Assembly: GCA_038735125.1 (NCBI GenBank)
Contig: JAVYNU010000001.1
Location: forward strand, 522,986 to 586,985
Length of the DNA stretch: 64,000 nt
Source of the DNA: Ignisphaera sp.
GTDB taxonomy: Archaea; Thermoproteota; Thermoprotei_A; Sulfolobales; Ignisphaeraceae
Direction of reading: 5' to 3'
The notes below the pieces were generated by a model, which had not been told where the DNA came from, searched no databases, and worked only from the letters and a program-made list of their open reading frames with translations. Shown here piece by piece: positions 38,003 through 47,274 of this stretch; within the stretch, counting starts at the first letter, position 1, and each line of letters starts with the position of its first letter. Made by a program: the position numbers and the translations under genes.

Positions 38003-38024
38003 AGATATATCTGCAGATACATCT
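38003..38024 (+). promoter_or_regulatory. Paired AGATATATCT/AGATACATCT repeat at a PadR promoter
   Basis: AGATATATCT (38003-38012, a perfect palindrome), two bases, then AGATACATCT (38015-38024, one base different) lie exactly between TATA box and start codon of a PadR gene. This is a good autoregulatory operator candidate. Confidence 0.55.
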
Positions 38025-38034
38025 AGTGATATTG

Positions 38035-38517
38035 ATGCTCAGACCATCGCAAAAGGAATTCGAATTCAACACAGTTCTCATAATACTCTATGCTCTCTCC
38101 AAGGGACCTGCTCATGGGTATGAGATTATGAGGAGGATTAAAGAGGAGTTCTATATGCACAAAAGCCCAGGTATTCTATACCCATCTCTGAAAAAGCTCG
38201 TCTCCATGGGCTATATAGAGGTTGCTGAACAGGGTACGAGGGGCAGGAAGCTTCTGAGGGTATACAGGCTTACTGAGGAGGGGGCAAAACTCCTCTCCAA
38301 CAATATAAGCAGAGTTGAGCATATAAAGAGGTTTTCTAGGGGGATGAAGATTTTCGAGGATTGTGGTGGTCGCATGCTTCGGGAGTCTATCTTCAGGCTT
38401 GTGGAAGTTCTTCCAAATGCGAGTAAAGATGATTTGGAGCAGCTCAGCGTTATTGTAAGTGGTTTTGTGAGGGAATTGGATGGGTTGAGGAATAGGATCA
38501 TATCTAGGGGTGCGTAG
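38035..38517 (+). CDS. PadR-family transcriptional regulator
   Basis: About 160 residues from ATG 38035. The winged helix shows LYALSKGPAHGYEIMRRI and SPGILYPSLKKLVSMGYIE, the PadR signature, and a C-terminal helical dimerisation region. The longer reading frame to 37948 would start upstream of the TATA box and is rejected. The next gene (ABC ATPase) starts two bases after the stop, so regulator, ATPase and permease form one operon. It probably represses its own operon and releases on binding a small toxic ligand exported by the transporter; that is family knowledge plus inference. Confidence 0.87.
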   Translation: MLRPSQKEFEFNTVLIILYALSKGPAHGYEIMRRIKEEFYMHKSPGILYPSLKKLVSMGYIEVAEQGTRGRKLLRVYRLTEEGAKLLSNNISRVEHIKRFSRGMKIFEDCGGRMLRESIFRLVEVLPNASKDDLEQLSVIVSGFVRELDGLRNRIISRGA

Positions 38518-38519
38518 GC

Positions 38520-39512
38520 ATGGAGTTTGATATAGTTGTTGAAAATCTTGTTAAGAGGTATGGACCTGTCGAGGCTGTTAGGGGGATAAGCTTCCAGGTT
38601 AGAAAGGGTGAGATATTCGGGTTTCTAGGGCCGAATGGAGCTGGGAAGACAACCACAATACACATTCTAGCAACCCTACTCAAACCAACGTCTGGAAAAG
38701 CTCTTGTAGCTGGCTATGATGTTGTTTCAGAGCCTGACAGGGTTAGAAAGAATATTGGCATTGTTTTCCAAGATCCATCTCTAGACGATAATCTTACTGG
38801 CTACGAAAATCTGTACATACATGGAAGGCTCTATGGATTGAATGGACAGGGTCTGAGAGAGAGGATTGAGGAGGCGCTGAAGTTTGTTGAGCTATGGGAT
38901 TTCAGGGACAGGCTTGTGAGAAACTACTCTGGTGGTATGAGGAGGAGACTAGAGATAGCTAGGGCAATGCTACACACACCTAGAATACTATTCCTAGACG
39001 AGCCAACCATAGGCCTTGACCCACAGACAAGGGTTCATATATGGGACTATATAAGGAAGCTTAACAAAGAATATGGAACAACAATTTTCCTAACAACGCA
39101 TTATATGGAGGAGGCTGAGATGCTTTGCAGTAGAATAGCCATTATAGACCATGGAAAGATAATTGCCTTGGGAACAGCAGAAGAGCTCAAATCGATGGTG
39201 GGCTCGGACATAGTCTATGTAAAGCTTGCCAAGCCAGATCCAGATATATGCTCAAAGCTATCGATAGCAGGTGTAGATAGCTGCAAAGTTGTTGAGGGCG
39301 GCATGGTGGCTCTACAAGTTAAGAAGGCGTCTGAGGCCATACCAGCAATTCTACTCCACCTAGATAGACTCGAGATTAGGGTTGCAGAAGTTAGCTATAG
39401 AAGACCATCTCTAAATGATGTATTCATACACTTGACTGGCAGGGAGATAAGAGATAGTGAAGGTAGCTTTATCGAAGTTGCTAGAATGAGGCATAGGGCG
39501 AGGATGAGGTGA
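38520..39512 (+). CDS. ABC-2 type exporter ATPase (drug/daunorubicin-resistance type)
   Basis: A 330-residue ATPase with Walker A GPNGAGKTTT (about residue 38), signature YSGGMRRRLEIA (about 137), Walker B ILFLDEPTIGLD (about 158) and the H-loop LTTHYMEEAE. The C-terminal 90 residues form the DrrA-type extension (PSLNDVFIHLTGREI). It overlaps the permease gene by four bases. The pair should export a lipophilic compound or lipid under control of the PadR protein. Confidence 0.92.
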   Translation: MEFDIVVENLVKRYGPVEAVRGISFQVRKGEIFGFLGPNGAGKTTTIHILATLLKPTSGKALVAGYDVVSEPDRVRKNIGIVFQDPSLDDNLTGYENLYIHGRLYGLNGQGLRERIEEALKFVELWDFRDRLVRNYSGGMRRRLEIARAMLHTPRILFLDEPTIGLDPQTRVHIWDYIRKLNKEYGTTIFLTTHYMEEAEMLCSRIAIIDHGKIIALGTAEELKSMVGSDIVYVKLAKPDPDICSKLSIAGVDSCKVVEGGMVALQVKKASEAIPAILLHLDRLEIRVAEVSYRRPSLNDVFIHLTGREIRDSEGSFIEVARMRHRARMR

Positions 39513-40306
39513 TGAAAATGTTAGAGTCCATATACATAATGGCCTATAGACAGATAAAGAGATTTATTAGAGCAAGGTCTAGAATAGCTGGCACAATAAT
39601 AAATAACATTCTCTGGCTACTCTTCTTTGGGCTCGGCTGGGCATTCACACTAAGGGGGCAGCAATTCCAGGTGCTTTTCAAGGGGCTCGACTATCTAGCG
39701 TTTCTACTGCCAGCCACTTTCGCAACGTCAATATTCCAGGCAAGCTTCATGGGCGGGATCTCAGTTATTTGGGACAAACAGTTTGGCTTCCTGAAAGAGG
39801 TTCTTGTAGCCCCAGCCCCAAGATCTCTAACAATTCTTGGAAGAGCATTGGGAGACTCCATAGTCTCTCTGTTGAATGGCTTGATAATGCTTGCAATGGG
39901 CTTTGCACTAACATCCAAGTTGAACCCAGCTGGGCTTCCAATGACCCTTGCAATAGGGTTTATAATGGCAGTTGGGTTCACGTCAATGGGAATAGCAATA
40001 GCCTCTACCATGAGGAGTCCCGAGGGCTTTCAGCTTATTGTAGGAACAATAACAATGCCTATGACCCTGCTGAGCGGATCTATGTTCCCACTGAACATGA
40101 CCCCAGAGTGGATGCAGATACTGGCCCTCATATCCCCGCTGACATATGCTGTTGATCTCTGCAGATACTTCTTGTCTGGAGTGTCATTCCTGAACATGGT
40201 ATATCCTTGGCTAACCCAAGAAGTTGAGATGCTGTTGCTTGTGGTAACATCTCTAGTCTTGATGGTCATAGCTATGAGAATGTTTGAAAAAACCACAATA
40301 GAGTGA
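39509..40306 (+). CDS. ABC-2 type exporter permease
   Basis: The 265-residue membrane protein has six helices of the ABC-2 family and the motif SGSMFPLNMTPEWMQILALISPLTYAVD (core PLNMTPEWMQ and SPLTYAVD, about 190-215) typical of DrrB-like permeases. It works with the ATPase encoded immediately upstream, with ATGA-type overlap. The operon ends near 40306, with a convergent MarC gene 26 bases away. Confidence 0.9.
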   Translation: MMKMLESIYIMAYRQIKRFIRARSRIAGTIINNILWLLFFGLGWAFTLRGQQFQVLFKGLDYLAFLLPATFATSIFQASFMGGISVIWDKQFGFLKEVLVAPAPRSLTILGRALGDSIVSLLNGLIMLAMGFALTSKLNPAGLPMTLAIGFIMAVGFTSMGIAIASTMRSPEGFQLIVGTITMPMTLLSGSMFPLNMTPEWMQILALISPLTYAVDLCRYFLSGVSFLNMVYPWLTQEVEMLLLVVTSLVLMVIAMRMFEKTTIE

Positions 40307-40332
40307 ACACCATGAAGCCCCTGGCAATGTTT

Positions 40333-40932
40333 TTAACCCAGCGATTTTATGTATTCGCTTATTCCTGATATAACCATTTCAACAGCGAATGAGGCTATAA
40401 TTATCGACATAAACCTCCCCAGCCCGTGTATGAAGGTTGTTCCAGCCAGCCTAGCGATCTCCCTTGCCACTCTAAGCACTATATATGTTATTACAAATGC
40501 TATGTATGATGCTATCAAAGTGTTTAAAATTCCGTAGAGCTTCGCAGACGTTATTAGAAGTGTCATGGTCCCTGGCCCAACGATGAGCGGCGTTGCTATC
40601 GGCACTATGATGTATGTTCCAACATCTATCTTCTCAGGTTTGTGCCCAGTTAGGAGAGTGTCTATAGCTGTTGCCATCAGTATTATCCCTGCAGCCATTT
40701 TGAATGCCGGTATACTTATGCCAAATAGCGATAGTATGTAACCGCCTACAACAGCAAAAATGTTTAGTAGAATGAATATCGCTAGAGCAGCCTTGTCAAT
40801 GAGTTTCTTGCTCTCATCCTGAGGCAATGTCGATATCACGTCTAGAAGTGTTGGGATAGCGGCTAGGGGATCCATTATAGCAAATAGCTGGATAGACAGC
40901 ATAGCTATTGTTGATGGCTCCACCACAGCCAT
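40333..40932 (-). CDS. MarC-family integral membrane protein
   Basis: The 199-residue protein has six membrane segments and the MarC family opening (IQLFAIMDPLAAIPTLL), the central GISIPAFKMAAGIILM and PIATPLIVGPGTM motifs. The family's function is not established; the older link to antibiotic resistance is not supported for most members. The shared promoter region predicts transcription near 40922, so the true start may be one of the GTG codons at 40926 or 40923 rather than ATG 40932. Confidence 0.85.
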   Translation of the reverse strand: MAVVEPSTIAMLSIQLFAIMDPLAAIPTLLDVISTLPQDESKKLIDKAALAIFILLNIFAVVGGYILSLFGISIPAFKMAAGIILMATAIDTLLTGHKPEKIDVGTYIIVPIATPLIVGPGTMTLLITSAKLYGILNTLIASYIAFVITYIVLRVAREIARLAGTTFIHGLGRFMSIIIASFAVEMVISGISEYIKSLG

Positions 40933-40939
40933 GGCTAAA

Positions 40940-40954
40940 AGCCTTTTATATTGA
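40940..40954. promoter_or_regulatory. Single TATA element between divergent MarC and EamA genes
   Basis: CTTTTATATTGAG reads as a TATA box on the plus strand and ATATAAAAG on the minus strand. The two start codons are only 64 bases apart and no second TATA box is seen, so one element may serve both directions. Confidence 0.4.
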
Positions 40955-40995
40955 GAACTTGGGATAACAAACCTAAAAATGTTTGGGTTTCATGC

Positions 40996-41859
40996 ATGAA
41001 CAGGGCAATCCATGTTGCACTATTTGTTGTTGCATCAATCAGCATAGGCTCTGCATCCATACTTGTTAGACTTTCAAATGCATCGCCAATTGCCTGCGCC
41101 TTTTGGAGGCTTGTAATAGCGGCTATAGTACTTGCCCTTATACCAACCAGCGAAAAAATGCCTCGGCCTATACCACATAAGCATTTTCTCAACACCTTCA
41201 TAGCGGGCTTTGCTCTCGCATCACACTTTGCTTTATGGATGGACTCTCTATTCAGAGTCTCTGTAGCGGTTAGCACAACAATTGTTGTCCTATATCCAGT
41301 ACACCTAGCAATTATAGAGTTTTTGAAAGGTGAGAAGCCAACCCATTTAGAGGTTATAGGTATTGCCACAAGCTTTCTGAGTGTTGTTCTACTCGCTGCA
41401 TATACACAGCATAGCCCTGCAAAAAACAGTCTCGTAGGGGTTGTAGAATCGTTTGCAGCATCTATAGCAGCCGCCGTGTACTTCTACATAGGGAGGGTCT
41501 CAAGAAAATACATGGGGATTAGAGAATACTCTGTAGCAACATATGCTACAGCATCTATAATAGCACTTACATATAGCTTCATCGCCAAGGACGACGTTTT
41601 ATCATATCTACAAAGATCTTGGGTATGGCTACTAGCCCTAGCCATAATCCCGATGATAGGTGGGCACACAACAATGAACTACCTTCTAAAGTTCTACAAA
41701 AGCTCGACGGTAACATCAATAGCCTTGGCAGAGCCAGCAATCGCAACAACACTAGCAACAATAATTCTAAAAGAGCCTTTAGAGCCCATATACGTGATAT
41801 CCCTAGCGCTTGCAACAGCAGGGACTGCAACTGTTTTAAAAGTTGGGGGAAATGTATAA
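40996..41859 (+). CDS. EamA/DMT-superfamily transporter
   Basis: About 287 residues from ATG 40996, with ten membrane helices in two EamA repeats; the first carries SASILVRLSNASPIACAFWRLVIA (core ASPIACAFWRL) and the second ends in EPAIATTLATIILKEPL. Members of this superfamily export or exchange metabolites such as amino acids or nucleotide sugars; the substrate is unknown. The reading frame extends to 40951, but that lies in the TATA box, so ATG 40996 is preferred. Confidence 0.85.
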   Translation: MNRAIHVALFVVASISIGSASILVRLSNASPIACAFWRLVIAAIVLALIPTSEKMPRPIPHKHFLNTFIAGFALASHFALWMDSLFRVSVAVSTTIVVLYPVHLAIIEFLKGEKPTHLEVIGIATSFLSVVLLAAYTQHSPAKNSLVGVVESFAASIAAAVYFYIGRVSRKYMGIREYSVATYATASIIALTYSFIAKDDVLSYLQRSWVWLLALAIIPMIGGHTTMNYLLKFYKSSTVTSIALAEPAIATTLATIILKEPLEPIYVISLALATAGTATVLKVGGNV

Positions 41860-42025
41860 TAAAGCAAACCACACATCATTAAGCTATATAACATATGATA
41901 TGGCATTTCATGCCTTGGATGGATGAACAACCAATATGTGTAACGAGCTAAGAATTCCCAGGGATTTGCCTTTTAGTAACATGCAAACCTAATTTCTATA
42001 CCATGTTTTGTGAGTAGAAAGACTT

Positions 42026-42045
42026 ATTGTGTTGATCAGCACAAT
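42026..42045 (+). promoter_or_regulatory. Near-perfect 20-base palindrome before the DUF84 gene
   Basis: ATTGTGTTGA (42026-42035) and TCAGCACAAT (42036-42045) are inverted with one mismatched pair. A TATA-like CTTATTAA follows at about 42046-42053. The site lies where an archaeal activator or repressor would contact the BRE/TATA region. Confidence 0.4.
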
Positions 42046-42077
42046 CTTATTAACGCACAGTATTTGCGGTGGTTTGG

Positions 42078-42611
42078 ATGGTCGTTGTTTGTATTGGTAG
42101 TAGAAACCCATCTAAGGTTGAGGGTATTAAGAGGGCTTTTCAAGCTTTCTTCAAAGAAGTTGATATTGTGAGTTGTGCTGTTGAGACTGGGCTTTCGCCA
42201 CAGCCAATAGGTATAGATGTTATTATGGAGGGTGCTAGGATAAGAGGTGAAAAAGCATTGAAATGCTTCAGTAGCTGTGACTATGGTGTTGGCGTTGAAG
42301 CGGGTTTTATAAGACTTGGTGAAAGCTTTTACGATGTGCAGATAGCATATGTAGTTGATAGAGATGGTCGAGGTTCTTATGGGCTATCCCCAGCTTTTCC
42401 AATACCAAGGAGATTCGTTGAATTGATAATGAAAGGTGTTTTCAGAGAGCTTGAAGAGGTTGTTGATTACCATTATGGAACTAGGGATATAGGGGAGAAG
42501 GGAGGATTTATAAAGCTACTAACAAGAGGTGTTGTTCTTAGAGAGGATCTGGTCTACTACTCAGTCATAACAGCGCTAATACCATTCATAAACAGGGATA
42601 TATACACCTAA
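42078..42611 (+). CDS. Inosine/xanthosine triphosphatase, DUF84 (YjjX-like)
   Basis: A protein of about 177 residues beginning VCIGSRNPSKVEGIKRAF, the signature of the DUF84/YjjX family, with ETGLSPQPIG and the acidic GVGVEAG segment around residue 80. Members hydrolyse ITP and XTP to monophosphates and pyrophosphate, keeping deaminated purines out of nucleic acids, which matters at high temperature. ATG 42078 is preferred over GTG 42069 because GGTG lies about seven bases before it. Confidence 0.88.
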   Translation: MVVVCIGSRNPSKVEGIKRAFQAFFKEVDIVSCAVETGLSPQPIGIDVIMEGARIRGEKALKCFSSCDYGVGVEAGFIRLGESFYDVQIAYVVDRDGRGSYGLSPAFPIPRRFVELIMKGVFRELEEVVDYHYGTRDIGEKGGFIKLLTRGVVLREDLVYYSVITALIPFINRDIYT

Positions 42612-42732
42612 CAGCATATTATTTGCGAACCACAACAATGTTGCCTCATAACACTTGGCTATCCTTCTCGCATAACCTAGTCTTTCTTATTTCAATACAA
42701 TCTATGTTTTCCCTGATGTTTGCCGGTATTCT

Positions 42733-45252
42733 CTACTTGCGCCTCTTTATAGCTACTGTTATAGCTAATGCGATAGCTGTGAAAGCTAGTGCCATGCTCA
42801 CTATGAGCCCTTTTGATATTGTGTCCACTTTGCTGCTCATGTCCTTGTAGTAGCTATGTACTGTTTGGTTCAATGCACTTATATTGTTCATAGCCTCTTC
42901 TAAACCGCTCTCAGTATTTCTTATCTCTGTTGCTATGCTATTCAATCTGTTCTCTATGCCTGTTTCAATAGCTGTTATGTTTCTGGCTATGCTGTTAACC
43001 ATTTTTGTTATCTCCTCTTCTGGTTTTTGCGGCAGTATAGAAAGTGTTGTTGTGTATGGCACCACCGTGTCATTTACCCTGATATATATTGTTGCAATTG
43101 CCTCTGCAGAAATGAATATTGTCTTTGGTATTGGCTCTATCCACACCCTATACACATTGTTGTATGGTTTTGAAATGTTAACTATCCTTATATCTATTGA
43201 GTTGCTTGGCTTTGCAACTATCTCAACTCTATCTATAGATATGTCTATCGGTGCTGATATCTCTATGTAGCTCTCCTCCCCAGCAATGTAATAGCTTTTC
43301 GTTTTTATTAGAAGGGGTAGGAGTGTATACAGTCTACGCACCTCGACAGTAGTGTTATTGACTATGTATGTTCTATTCACAACCTCTACCTCTTTAGCTG
43401 CAACAGGTTTTGATATGTATAGTGGCTGGCTAAGGACTATGCTCGGATTTGTGTAGTCATACAATGTGATGTTATACCAATTGCCTCTCTCAACATAGGG
43501 TACCACCAGACTTGCGTATATCCAGCCCCTCAGACTAGCTATGTCTAGACAAGCTATGTTATCGCCGATGCGTATCGCTACCAGATCCCCTATACCAACA
43601 CCAGCAACAACAATATCTAGAACAGCTCCGCTAGAGATATTTGCACCGATGTTCTTGGTTGGTAGATAGAGAGCGGGGTTTACATAGATAAGTATTTTGC
43701 CGTAGTAGACATTGTTTCCCTCAACACCGGCAACAATAACCTCATTTCCCTCAACATGTGTTGGTGGAACAATAAATTCTATTGTCTTCCCCGGTGTATA
43801 AAGTCCCCTATAAACCTCTGCACCTGCCACATAAACAGACAGTTGAGTCGCTCCATAAAGTCCAGAGACCCTGGCCATAACCCTTGATAGTGGTGCAGCT
43901 TCATATGGGTATACATCAATCTTTAGGCTGGAGATCTGGTATCCAAGAGCCTTTGCAACAGCTTTAAACATGTTTACAAGCCCCTTTCCAGAGCCAGAGG
44001 TGTTTATCGGGTCTGTAGACGATGTTACTATGTTATACACTTGCATCACAAGTTGCGAACCTCTAAACCCCTTTGAGTAGAGAATGCTGCTTACAATACC
44101 CGCTACCCCAGCTACTATAGGTGTTGAGGCGCTTGTCCCACTGCCTATGGCTATTAGCCCCCCTGGGAAAGCCCCTGGAACATCAGTGCCAGGTGCAACA
44201 ACATCTGGCTTCTCATAGGTCTTTGGATATCCTCCTCCAAATGGCCACTGGCTTGGAGGCTCTGGCCACTCAACATATTCATAGCTACTAAACCATGTTG
44301 TTTCATCATTGAAGTCTGTTGCGCCAACACCTATAACCCCCCATATGTTTCCAGGGTTAGAGGAGGTATATGGCCCCTCATTTCCTATGGCCGCCACGGC
44401 CACAATTCCATTCTCAATCAGTTTTTCTATAGCTGGCAGGAAAACATTTGAGTAGTTTCCAGGGGATCCAAAGCTCATGGAAACAACATTTACCCTACCA
44501 ACATTCAGCTGTCTCCCCCTACAGTCATATGGCTTGACAACCCAGTCAAGACCTGCCAAAACCTGTGCATCTGTCCCACTCCCAGCTGGCAAGACAAGAG
44601 CTGATATTATCCTTGCCTTTGGCACTACACCAAAAACATATCTCCCACCATCGCCACCAGCAGCTATGCTGGCAACCCATGTCCCATGCCCATATGTATC
44701 ATGTGGACTTGAGCAAACAGGTCTACCCTTTCTGTCGAACTCTATCCAACCAACAAGCTTATCAGCCAGCAGTGGATGTGTGGGGTCTATGCCTGTATCT
44801 AGAATAGCTATTGTGACATTGTACCCCATAGTGTTGAAGAATCTCCATGCAGTGTCTGCCCCCACCCTCGATACAGCCCATGACCATGCAGAGGATATGT
44901 TCCCGAAGCCCGTTTGTCCCTGGTAAACCCTTTTTACATCGCCAACAACCCTCAGACTTGAAAGGGATATGTGTATAGATATATTTGAATTGGGGTAAAG
45001 CGTAAAGCCAGCGTCTCGAAGAGTCTCGACAGAGCCCTGGCTACAAAGAGCTAGGGCCGCACCAATATTCCAGAAAACGTTTTCCACAAGACATTGCATG
45101 GATATCTGCGATAGTTCAGATGCATCCATAAAATATATTATGTATTCACCTGCGTGGCTCAGTGAGCTTGCCTTAGCAATTTCAATGGCAAAATCATTGA
45201 CAATGACTATCAGTACCATAGATAAGAGTATGATGGAGAGGGTTTTCTCCAT
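42733..45252 (-). CDS. Secreted subtilisin-family (S8) protease with C-terminal coiled coil and membrane anchor
   Basis: The 839-residue protein has a signal peptide (about 1-30), a short propeptide-like region, and an S8 catalytic domain with AILDTGIDPTHP (Asp about 148), TYGHGTWVAS (His about 189), the oxyanion AAIGNEGPY and GSGTSASTPIVAG (Ser about 374). Beta-rich domains follow (about 430-720). Near the C-terminus is a heptad-like stretch (about 745-810: ITKMVNSIARNITAIE onward) and a final membrane helix ending IKRRK. It should be tethered to the outer face of the cell by a coiled-coil stalk, recalling the S-layer-associated protease of Staphylothermus; that analogy is inference. It may process surface proteins encoded nearby. 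Confidence 0.88.
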   Translation of the reverse strand: MEKTLSIILLSMVLIVIVNDFAIEIAKASSLSHAGEYIIYFMDASELSQISMQCLVENVFWNIGAALALCSQGSVETLRDAGFTLYPNSNISIHISLSSLRVVGDVKRVYQGQTGFGNISSAWSWAVSRVGADTAWRFFNTMGYNVTIAILDTGIDPTHPLLADKLVGWIEFDRKGRPVCSSPHDTYGHGTWVASIAAGGDGGRYVFGVVPKARIISALVLPAGSGTDAQVLAGLDWVVKPYDCRGRQLNVGRVNVVSMSFGSPGNYSNVFLPAIEKLIENGIVAVAAIGNEGPYTSSNPGNIWGVIGVGATDFNDETTWFSSYEYVEWPEPPSQWPFGGGYPKTYEKPDVVAPGTDVPGAFPGGLIAIGSGTSASTPIVAGVAGIVSSILYSKGFRGSQLVMQVYNIVTSSTDPINTSGSGKGLVNMFKAVAKALGYQISSLKIDVYPYEAAPLSRVMARVSGLYGATQLSVYVAGAEVYRGLYTPGKTIEFIVPPTHVEGNEVIVAGVEGNNVYYGKILIYVNPALYLPTKNIGANISSGAVLDIVVAGVGIGDLVAIRIGDNIACLDIASLRGWIYASLVVPYVERGNWYNITLYDYTNPSIVLSQPLYISKPVAAKEVEVVNRTYIVNNTTVEVRRLYTLLPLLIKTKSYYIAGEESYIEISAPIDISIDRVEIVAKPSNSIDIRIVNISKPYNNVYRVWIEPIPKTIFISAEAIATIYIRVNDTVVPYTTTLSILPQKPEEEITKMVNSIARNITAIETGIENRLNSIATEIRNTESGLEEAMNNISALNQTVHSYYKDMSSKVDTISKGLIVSMALAFTAIALAITVAIKRRK

Positions 45253-45393
45253 TGCATCACCTTTGCAAATACTAGTGAGGTTGCAACAAATATTTTTTCA
45301 TGGGGTATTGTACATAAGTCTTCTCAACAATCTCCAAATCAGCTTATTAGATACTCCAATATTTTGATGTTTTGTTGTGTATGGTGTGCATCA

Positions 45394-46059
45394 TTGGGTG
45401 TTGAGGCAATCGTATTTGATGTTGATGGAACGCTGGCGCTGCTACCAGTAGACTGGGGGGTTGTGATGAATGCTATTAGGAGGGAGTCATGCCATGCAAA
45501 TAGTTTTCTAGGCTTTGTGAACAAGTGCCATGGTACAGAATCTTTTTGGAGAATACACAATTTTGTTAGTGAACTTGAGTTGAGGGCTGTTGAAAACCTT
45601 ATTGTGCTTGACAACTCCCCTAGTATAGTGTCTGAGCTTTGCAAGTCCTATGTGCTAGGCTTTGTAACTATGCAGGGTAGGGTGGCTGGGATGCAGGTGC
45701 TTAGAAGGCTTGGAATTAGCGATTGTGCTAAAACGTTTGTATCTAGGGAGGATGCTAGGAATAGAATTGAGCAGATAGCAGTTGCTGTCAAAGCTCTTAG
45801 TGTTTCGCCATCGAGAGCGCTTTTCATAGGGGATAAGGTGCTAGATGCTTTGGCGGCTTACCTCAATGGATTGAAGGCAATTGTAATCCTTAGAAACGCT
45901 AGAGACTTCAGGATAAGCGATACTGATTATCTCGACGAGGATCTCGAGGTTCTTGGAATACCGATTGCAAAAAGCCTTTTAGATGCCATAGAGATTGCCT
46001 CTACATTGGGCTGGGTGAGCATAGCCAGTGTTAACAAGGGTTTATCGAATAGCCGTTGA
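45394..46059 (+). CDS. HAD-superfamily hydrolase
   Basis: About 221 residues with HAD motif I FDVDGTLALL (nucleophile Asp), motif II FVTMQG, a lysine-region SREDARNR and motif IV FIGDKVLDALAA. It is a small-molecule phosphatase of unknown substrate, cytosolic. TTG 45394 (giving MGVEAIVFDVDGTL) is chosen because GGTG lies upstream and the TATA-like CTTATTAG (about 45343) predicts transcription near 45372, after the in-frame ATG 45367 with its unlikely FCCVWC leader. The 3' end overlaps the Sua5 gene by 32 bases. Confidence 0.75.
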   Translation: MGVEAIVFDVDGTLALLPVDWGVVMNAIRRESCHANSFLGFVNKCHGTESFWRIHNFVSELELRAVENLIVLDNSPSIVSELCKSYVLGFVTMQGRVAGMQVLRRLGISDCAKTFVSREDARNRIEQIAVAVKALSVSPSRALFIGDKVLDALAAYLNGLKAIVILRNARDFRISDTDYLDEDLEVLGIPIAKSLLDAIEIASTLGWVSIASVNKGLSNSR

Positions 46060-47095
46060 CAATATAGATGAGAATGCCGTTAGAGAGTGCTGCGAGATTA
46101 TTTTGAGGGGGGGTATAGTGGTATTCCCAACAGAGACTGTTTATGGGCTTGGGGCCTCGGCATCCAATGGAGAGGCTGTTAAAAGGGTATTCATAGCCAA
46201 GAACAGGCCAATGGACAACCCACTAATTGTGCACATATCCAATAAGAAGCAGCTTTACGAGGTTGCTGAGGAGGTTCCAGAGAAGATTGCTAGGGCAATA
46301 GATGTTCTGTGGCCAGGGCCATTCACAGTCCTCCTAAGGAAAGGCCCTAGGGTAGCCCAGGAGGTGACAGCAAACCTTCCAACAGTTGCTGTTAGAATGC
46401 CTGCTCACCCAGTTGCTCTGAGACTCATAAGCTGTGCAGGGCCTATAGCAGCTCCAAGTGCAAATATATCTGGCAGGCCAAGCCCCACAACAGGTTTCCA
46501 TGCAATGGTTGACATGTTTGGAAGGGTAGACGCTATAATAGATTCTGGGGAAACACTCTACGGAGTGGAGTCAACAATAGTTGACGCCACATCAAAGCCT
46601 ATGAAGCTTCTAAGACCCGGTGCAATGCCTGTAGAGAAGATAGTTGAGGTTCTTGGAGAGGAGATCATCATATCCCCAGAGGCCAGGGGCTACATGGAGA
46701 GCGAAAAGGCTCTTGCACCCGGTATGAAATATAGGCACTACTCCCCAGAGACACCACTAATCCTGGTTGAGTATAGAGGGGATGCCGAGGAGATGGTTGA
46801 GGAGGTTATCAGGCTTGCTGAAGAGGCTAGGAGAACAGGTAAAAAGGTTGCGATAATAGCATCGTCTGAGACAATCCATAGATACAAGGGATTTGCAGAC
46901 GAGATACTAACTTATGGCTCGAGAAAAAACGTTTTCGAGATTGCTAGAAACCTGTTTAGGATTCTGAGGGAGCTTGACAGAGAGGGTGTCGATATAGCAA
47001 TTGTTGAAGGTGTTGAGGAGAAGGGGCTTGGACTAGCAGTTATGAATAGACTTAGAAAAGCCTCAGCAAGAACAGCAAAAGATGGTCATAGTTAA
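46028..47095 (+). CDS. sua5: Threonylcarbamoyl-AMP synthase, Sua5 (long form)
   Basis: The 355-residue enzyme makes threonylcarbamoyl-AMP from threonine, bicarbonate and ATP for the universal t6A37 tRNA modification. The YrdC domain shows VVFPTETVYGLGASA (about 32-46), KNRPMDNPLIVHI (about 57), APSANISGRPSPTT (about 145) and VESTIVD. The linker PGMKYRHYSPETPL (about 232) and the C-terminal Sua5 domain (about 240-350) mark it as the long form rather than YrdC/TsaC. GTG 46028 is the start; it lies inside the preceding HAD gene. Confidence 0.93.
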   Translation: MLTRVYRIAVDNIDENAVRECCEIILRGGIVVFPTETVYGLGASASNGEAVKRVFIAKNRPMDNPLIVHISNKKQLYEVAEEVPEKIARAIDVLWPGPFTVLLRKGPRVAQEVTANLPTVAVRMPAHPVALRLISCAGPIAAPSANISGRPSPTTGFHAMVDMFGRVDAIIDSGETLYGVESTIVDATSKPMKLLRPGAMPVEKIVEVLGEEIIISPEARGYMESEKALAPGMKYRHYSPETPLILVEYRGDAEEMVEEVIRLAEEARRTGKKVAIIASSETIHRYKGFADEILTYGSRKNVFEIARNLFRILRELDREGVDIAIVEGVEEKGLGLAVMNRLRKASARTAKDGHS

Positions 47096-47228
47096 AATAA
47101 AGCTTATATATTCCTAGCTATGAGTTATAGGTGTGTAGTTGTTTCAAGTTTAAAAACTGTTGGGGTGGGAGCAACGTCTGGAGGCTTAAAAACTTTTCTC
47201 ATATTCTATGAACCTCCTCCGCATCTTT

Positions 47229-47241
47229 CAACTTATATATT
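47229..47241 (+). promoter_or_regulatory. TATA box of the small NitrOD5-like gene
   Basis: ACTTATATATTA predicts transcription from about 47260; it decides that the start is GTG 47263 (leaderless) or ATG 47275. Confidence 0.5.
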
Positions 47242-47274
47242 ATGGCCTTCTAAGAATATTGAGTGTGTCTAGCT

